In this document: positions 61,003-64,000 of the stretch, in pieces
Layout: every line of letters begins with the position of its first letter
Numbering within the stretch: position 1 is the stretch's first letter
Assembly: GCF_014705945.2 (NCBI RefSeq)
Contig: NZ_CP061538.1
Location: forward strand, 868,001-932,000
Direction: 5' to 3'
DNA length: 64,000 nucleotides
DNA from: Rothia amarae
GTDB taxonomy: Bacteria > Actinomycetota > Actinomycetes > Actinomycetales > Micrococcaceae
The notes under the pieces: generated by a model
What the model saw: only the letters and a program-made list of their open reading frames with translations
The model's database searches: none
What the model was told of the DNA's origin: nothing
Position numbers and translations under genes: made by a program

Positions 61003-61407
61003 GTGGACATCATGGATAAGCATGGTGATTCACTAGAGTTCTGCCTGATTGAGCGCGGGTTGCGGCTACGTGATGTTGGTTCGGTTGAGTTCACTTGGCA
61101 TGACCTGGCTGTAATTGTGAAAACCCTCGGCAACGGTTGGGGTAATGAACTGGCGGTGGCTTTGCACGGTGAGCGTGCCCGCTGGTCTGTGCAGGATCAT
61201 ATGTTTACCCGCATCATGAACACGGTTCAGTGGCTTGCGTGGACTAAGTCTAAGGGCGCTCAGAAGAACGGTAAACCTCCTGAGCCGGTTTATTTGCCGG
61301 GGTGTGAGCCTGAGAATGACTCGGATAAGCATTATGGTGTGGCGGCTTCTACTGAGGAAGTTATTGAGTTCCTTGGGGATGACGCTAGGGAGCTTTTCGG
61401 GTTGTGA
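61003..61407 (+). CDS. tail assembly chaperone, frameshift extension (gpT-like)
   Basis: 134 codons from a nominal GTG, but probably made only as the C-terminal part of the gpG-T fusion via the site at 60985-60991. Contains LEFCLIERGLRLRDVGSVEF and VQWLAWTKSKGAQKNGKPPE. The frame is -1 relative to the upstream gene and open back past the slip site. No good ribosome site precedes the GTG. Confidence 0.78.
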   Translation: MDIMDKHGDSLEFCLIERGLRLRDVGSVEFTWHDLAVIVKTLGNGWGNELAVALHGERARWSVQDHMFTRIMNTVQWLAWTKSKGAQKNGKPPEPVYLPGCEPENDSDKHYGVAASTEEVIEFLGDDARELFGL

Positions 61408-61464
61408 TGTGTTGGGGCTGTACAAGTTTTTGTGCAGCCCCTTTTCTATTTAAGGAGTGTGCAA

Positions 61465-64000
61465 GTGGCTATAGAAATCGCCGCTGCGTATTTACCTATT
61501 GTTCCTACCTTCCGCGGTATTAAGGGGGAGCTGGAAAAAGGTTTACTCCCGGTTGCTTCGCGGGTTGGTGTTTCTGCTGGTAAGAACATCAGTGATGGTG
61601 TTTCTAAAGGTATCGCTAAACCTGACCTTAGTAGGCTTGAAAATGAGGTTGTTCAGGCTCAGAAGCGCCTAGAGGATATTTCCGCTAAGTCAGCTTCATC
61701 TCAGGAAGCTTCTGCCCGTAAGGTTGAAGCGGCACAGCAACAGGTAGCTAAGGCGATGCGTGATTCTGAGCTTGCCGCTCAGAAGCTTGCGACGGCTGAG
61801 TCAGAAGCAGCTCGTTTGCAGGAGTCCGGTTCTGTTTCTGCAGGGAAGATGGAACGCGCGCAGCTTGCTATCCTAACTGCCCGTAATCGTCTTGCCGATC
61901 AGAACGCTTCTATGGTGAACGCTGAAAAGCGTCTTGCTGATGTGCAGTCTGCTCATGCGGATAGCGTGAAGCGTGGTAACGCTGAGTACATGGCTCAGGA
62001 GTCCGTGCTTAGAGGTGCCCGTGATGAGCTGGAAAAAACGCGCAACTCTATCAGTGAGATGGAGACCGCGGCGGAGCAGTCTTCTGGTGGTATTAAGGGA
62101 GCTTTTCAGCGGGCTTTTAGTGGTATCCGTGGGGGTGCTTCTAAAGCTGCTGATGATATTGATTCGGAGATGGGTGGCGCTGGTGAAAAAGGCGCATCTG
62201 GCATGGTCTCCGCTTTTGATGGTGCTTTCAAGAAGCTACCTGGATTATTCGCCGCTGTTGGTCTTGGCGCTACAATTTCGGCTTCTTTCACTGAGGCTAT
62301 GGATCAGACGAACCTCAAAGGCAAGATAGCAGCTCAGCTAGACCTTGACCCGGCAACTGCTAAGAAAGCTGGTTCTGCCGCTTCACAGCTTTTCACTCAG
62401 GGCTATGGCGAGTCCATGGGTGACGTTTACGAGGCTACTAGCGCCGCGTTGAGTTCTATCAAAGGACTTTCTAGCCAGTCTGAGGGCGACATCGGGCGTA
62501 TCACTGGGTACGCTATGAACCTTTCTGATGCGTTCGGTATTGACGTGGCTGATGCTGTTGGCTCTGTCGGCGTGATGATTAATAACGGTCTTGTCCCTGA
62601 TGCGGATAAGGGTTTTGACCTCATGACGGGGGCTATGCAGAAAGTCCCTGCCGCTTTCCGCGGCGAAATGACCGATGCTATCACCGAGTATTCTAAACAC
62701 TTCGCTGGCCTTGGTATCAGTGGTGAAGACGCCGTTGGGATGCTTGTCAAAGCGTCCGAAAACGGATCAATCGGTATCGACAAAATGGGCGACGCGGTCA
62801 AGGAATTCCAGATTCGCTCGACTGACATGTCTAAGTCAACTACTGGTGCTTATGAGGCTATTGGTCTTGATGCTGAGGAGATGACCGGAAAACTGCTTGC
62901 CGGTGGTGATACCGCGGAGGAAGCTTTCGGGCAGATTATTGGCGGCTTGATGGGCATGGATGACCCGACTGCTCAGTCCCAGGCGGCTCTAGCTCTGTTT
63001 GGTACTCAGATTGAGGATTTGGGTGTCGATAAGATACCGGAGTTTCTGGGGACTCTTGACCCTGCTGGGGATAAGTTTGATTCTCTTGATGGTGCCGCTT
63101 CGAAGATGGGGGATACCCTGCATGATACGGCGGCGAATAAGGTTGAGGCTTTTAAGCGGTCTATAGGTCAGGGGTTTGTTGATGTAGCTGCTAAGGCTAT
63201 TGACCTGTTTGACGGTATCAAGGGCGCAGTTGCGCCTATTGGTGATTTCCTACGGGACACTGTCGATAAGTGGGGCCCATTCGCGGCTGGTTTGACTATT
63301 GCCTCGGCTGGTGCTGGTTTGTGGGCGGCTTCGTCGTCTATCGCTGCTGGTGCTACTGGTTTGTGGGCTGGCGCGATGACTTTGTTGCGTGGCGCGTTTA
63401 CTTTCTTGACTGGCCCTATCGGTCTGACTATCACTATTGTTGGCGCTCTGATTGGTGCGGTTATCTATGCGTACCAGAATTTTGAGTGGTTCCGTAATGG
63501 TGTGAACTTCGTCTGGGACTGGATTAAGCAGGTCATTGCTGGGTTCGTTGATTGGTGGACTCAAGTCGCCTGGCCCGCGATTATGACCGGCTTGCAGTGG
63601 CTCGGAGACAAATTCGTCTGGCTGTACCAGAATGTGGTTCAGCCGGTGTGGGGTTTCATCACCGCTGTTATCTCTGGGTTCGTCACATGGCTGACTACTG
63701 TTGCCATCCCGTGGGTTTCTGGTGCGCTGCAGACCCTTGGTGGCTGGTTCTCGTGGTTGAATGACACGATTATTCAGCCGGTCTGGTACGCGATTCGTGT
63801 GGCTATAGCGGCTGCTGTAGCGGTCATTATGACGATTTTCCAGGGACTCTGGTGGGTCATATCGAATACTCTGGGGCCGATTTTCCTCTGGCTGTGGAAC
63901 TCGATTATTAGCCCGGTTTTCACGTGGATAGCGGAGAAAATCGGCGGATTCGGAAGCTGGTTTAGCACAGTCGCTCTCCCGCTGATAACAGGCTCTCTGG
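61465..64000 (+). CDS. tape measure protein (partial, runs off the window)
   Basis: At least 845 codons from GTG 61465 after AAGGAG; no stop before 64000. The N-terminal 220 residues are coiled (RLENEVVQAQKRLEDISAKS-type helices). The TP901-type core follows (about 280-530), then hydrophobic, Trp-rich segments from about 605 (GPFAAGLTIASAGAGLWA; later EWFRNGVNFVWDWIKQVI). It sets tail length and is ejected with DNA. Confidence 0.93.
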   Translation, partial: MAIEIAAAYLPIVPTFRGIKGELEKGLLPVASRVGVSAGKNISDGVSKGIAKPDLSRLENEVVQAQKRLEDISAKSASSQEASARKVEAAQQQVAKAMRDSELAAQKLATAESEAARLQESGSVSAGKMERAQLAILTARNRLADQNASMVNAEKRLADVQSAHADSVKRGNAEYMAQESVLRGARDELEKTRNSISEMETAAEQSSGGIKGAFQRAFSGIRGGASKAADDIDSEMGGAGEKGASGMVSAFDGAFKKLPGLFAAVGLGATISASFTEAMDQTNLKGKIAAQLDLDPATAKKAGSAASQLFTQGYGESMGDVYEATSAALSSIKGLSSQSEGDIGRITGYAMNLSDAFGIDVADAVGSVGVMINNGLVPDADKGFDLMTGAMQKVPAAFRGEMTDAITEYSKHFAGLGISGEDAVGMLVKASENGSIGIDKMGDAVKEFQIRSTDMSKSTTGAYEAIGLDAEEMTGKLLAGGDTAEEAFGQIIGGLMGMDDPTAQSQAALALFGTQIEDLGVDKIPEFLGTLDPAGDKFDSLDGAASKMGDTLHDTAANKVEAFKRSIGQGFVDVAAKAIDLFDGIKGAVAPIGDFLRDTVDKWGPFAAGLTIASAGAGLWAASSSIAAGATGLWAGAMTLLRGAFTFLTGPIGLTITIVGALIGAVIYAYQNFEWFRNGVNFVWDWIKQVIAGFVDWWTQVAWPAIMTGLQWLGDKFVWLYQNVVQPVWGFITAVISGFVTWLTTVAIPWVSGALQTLGGWFSWLNDTIIQPVWYAIRVAIAAAVAVIMTIFQGLWWVISNTLGPIFLWLWNSIISPVFTWIAEKIGGFGSWFSTVALPLITGSL

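Larger units (their letters stand above)
30480..64000. mobile_element. siphovirus-type prophage, left part (continues past the window)
   Basis: Contiguous phage modules: int-lipoprotein-immA-repressor (-), then cro-like, antirepressor, exonuclease/RecT, replication, SSB, RusA, tRNA, HNH, TerS/TerL, portal, MuF-like, scaffold, decoration, major capsid, connectors, tail terminator, tail tube, tail chaperones and tape measure (+). Order and spacing fit a temperate long-tailed phage. All major structural genes read are intact, so this may be inducible. Lysis and tail-tip genes are not in view. Confidence 0.95.

Overview
The window looks like a chromosome segment of a moderate-GC actinobacterium of the Micrococcaceae, most likely Rothia. 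This is inferred from gene content: mtrA-mtrB-lpqB followed by comF, hpf and secA, a WhiB1-type regulator, a PdtaS-type kinase, a BldC-like regulator and a galactofuranose cluster. No 16S rRNA is present to settle it.

Bases 1-30,490 are host chromosome. 129-10,451 (+) holds chorismate mutase, a MetE-like protein, the MtrAB/LpqB envelope-stress operon, a ComF-type phosphoribosyltransferase, long-form HPF and SecA. 10,559-12,829 holds an Rv3235-family protein, a LysM membrane protein, an unknown cytosolic protein and a BldC-like small regulator. 13,046-16,705 holds an SAF-domain (CpaB-like) protein, a CpaE-like ATPase and the kinase. 16,790-21,514 holds WhiB1, a four-helix membrane protein and a large orphan EccC/FtsK-like ATPase with an FHA domain. 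21,817-26,966 makes and exports a galactofuranose polymer (Glf, GlfT2-like transferase, Wzm/Wzt-type ABC exporter). 27,285-30,488 is a Tad pilus operon (cpaF-tadB-tadC) whose fourth gene, a small pilin-like gene, is cut off after 41 codons.

From about 30,480 to the right end the window is a siphovirus-type prophage, incomplete here because its tape-measure gene runs off the end. Its left end holds int, a lipoprotein gene, immA and a repressor gene (all -), facing a cro-like gene and an early operon (+). The early operon carries an antirepressor, exonuclease/RecT, a hexapeptide-repeat protein, replication proteins, MazG-like and DUF3310 proteins, SSB between two HNH nucleases, RusA and many tiny ORFs. 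A strong promoter followed within 70 bases by two back-to-back hairpins (49,718-49,816) starts a mostly non-coding stretch. That stretch contains a tRNA-Asn(GTT) and a dense series of RNA hairpins (about 50,460-50,830). Then come HNH nuclease, terminase, portal, MuF-like protein, scaffold, decoration protein, major capsid, head-tail connectors, tail tube, frameshifted tail chaperones and tape measure.

The points most worth a second look are: integration inside a Tad pilin-like gene, the structured RNA region with its embedded tRNA and a tRNA minihelix, the promoter/double-hairpin element, the near-identical 18-bp tandem repeats in a phage protein, an 11-G tract inside the portal gene, the tail-chaperone -1 frameshift, and a shared TTTGATG direct-repeat pair upstream of the LysM and BldC-like genes.
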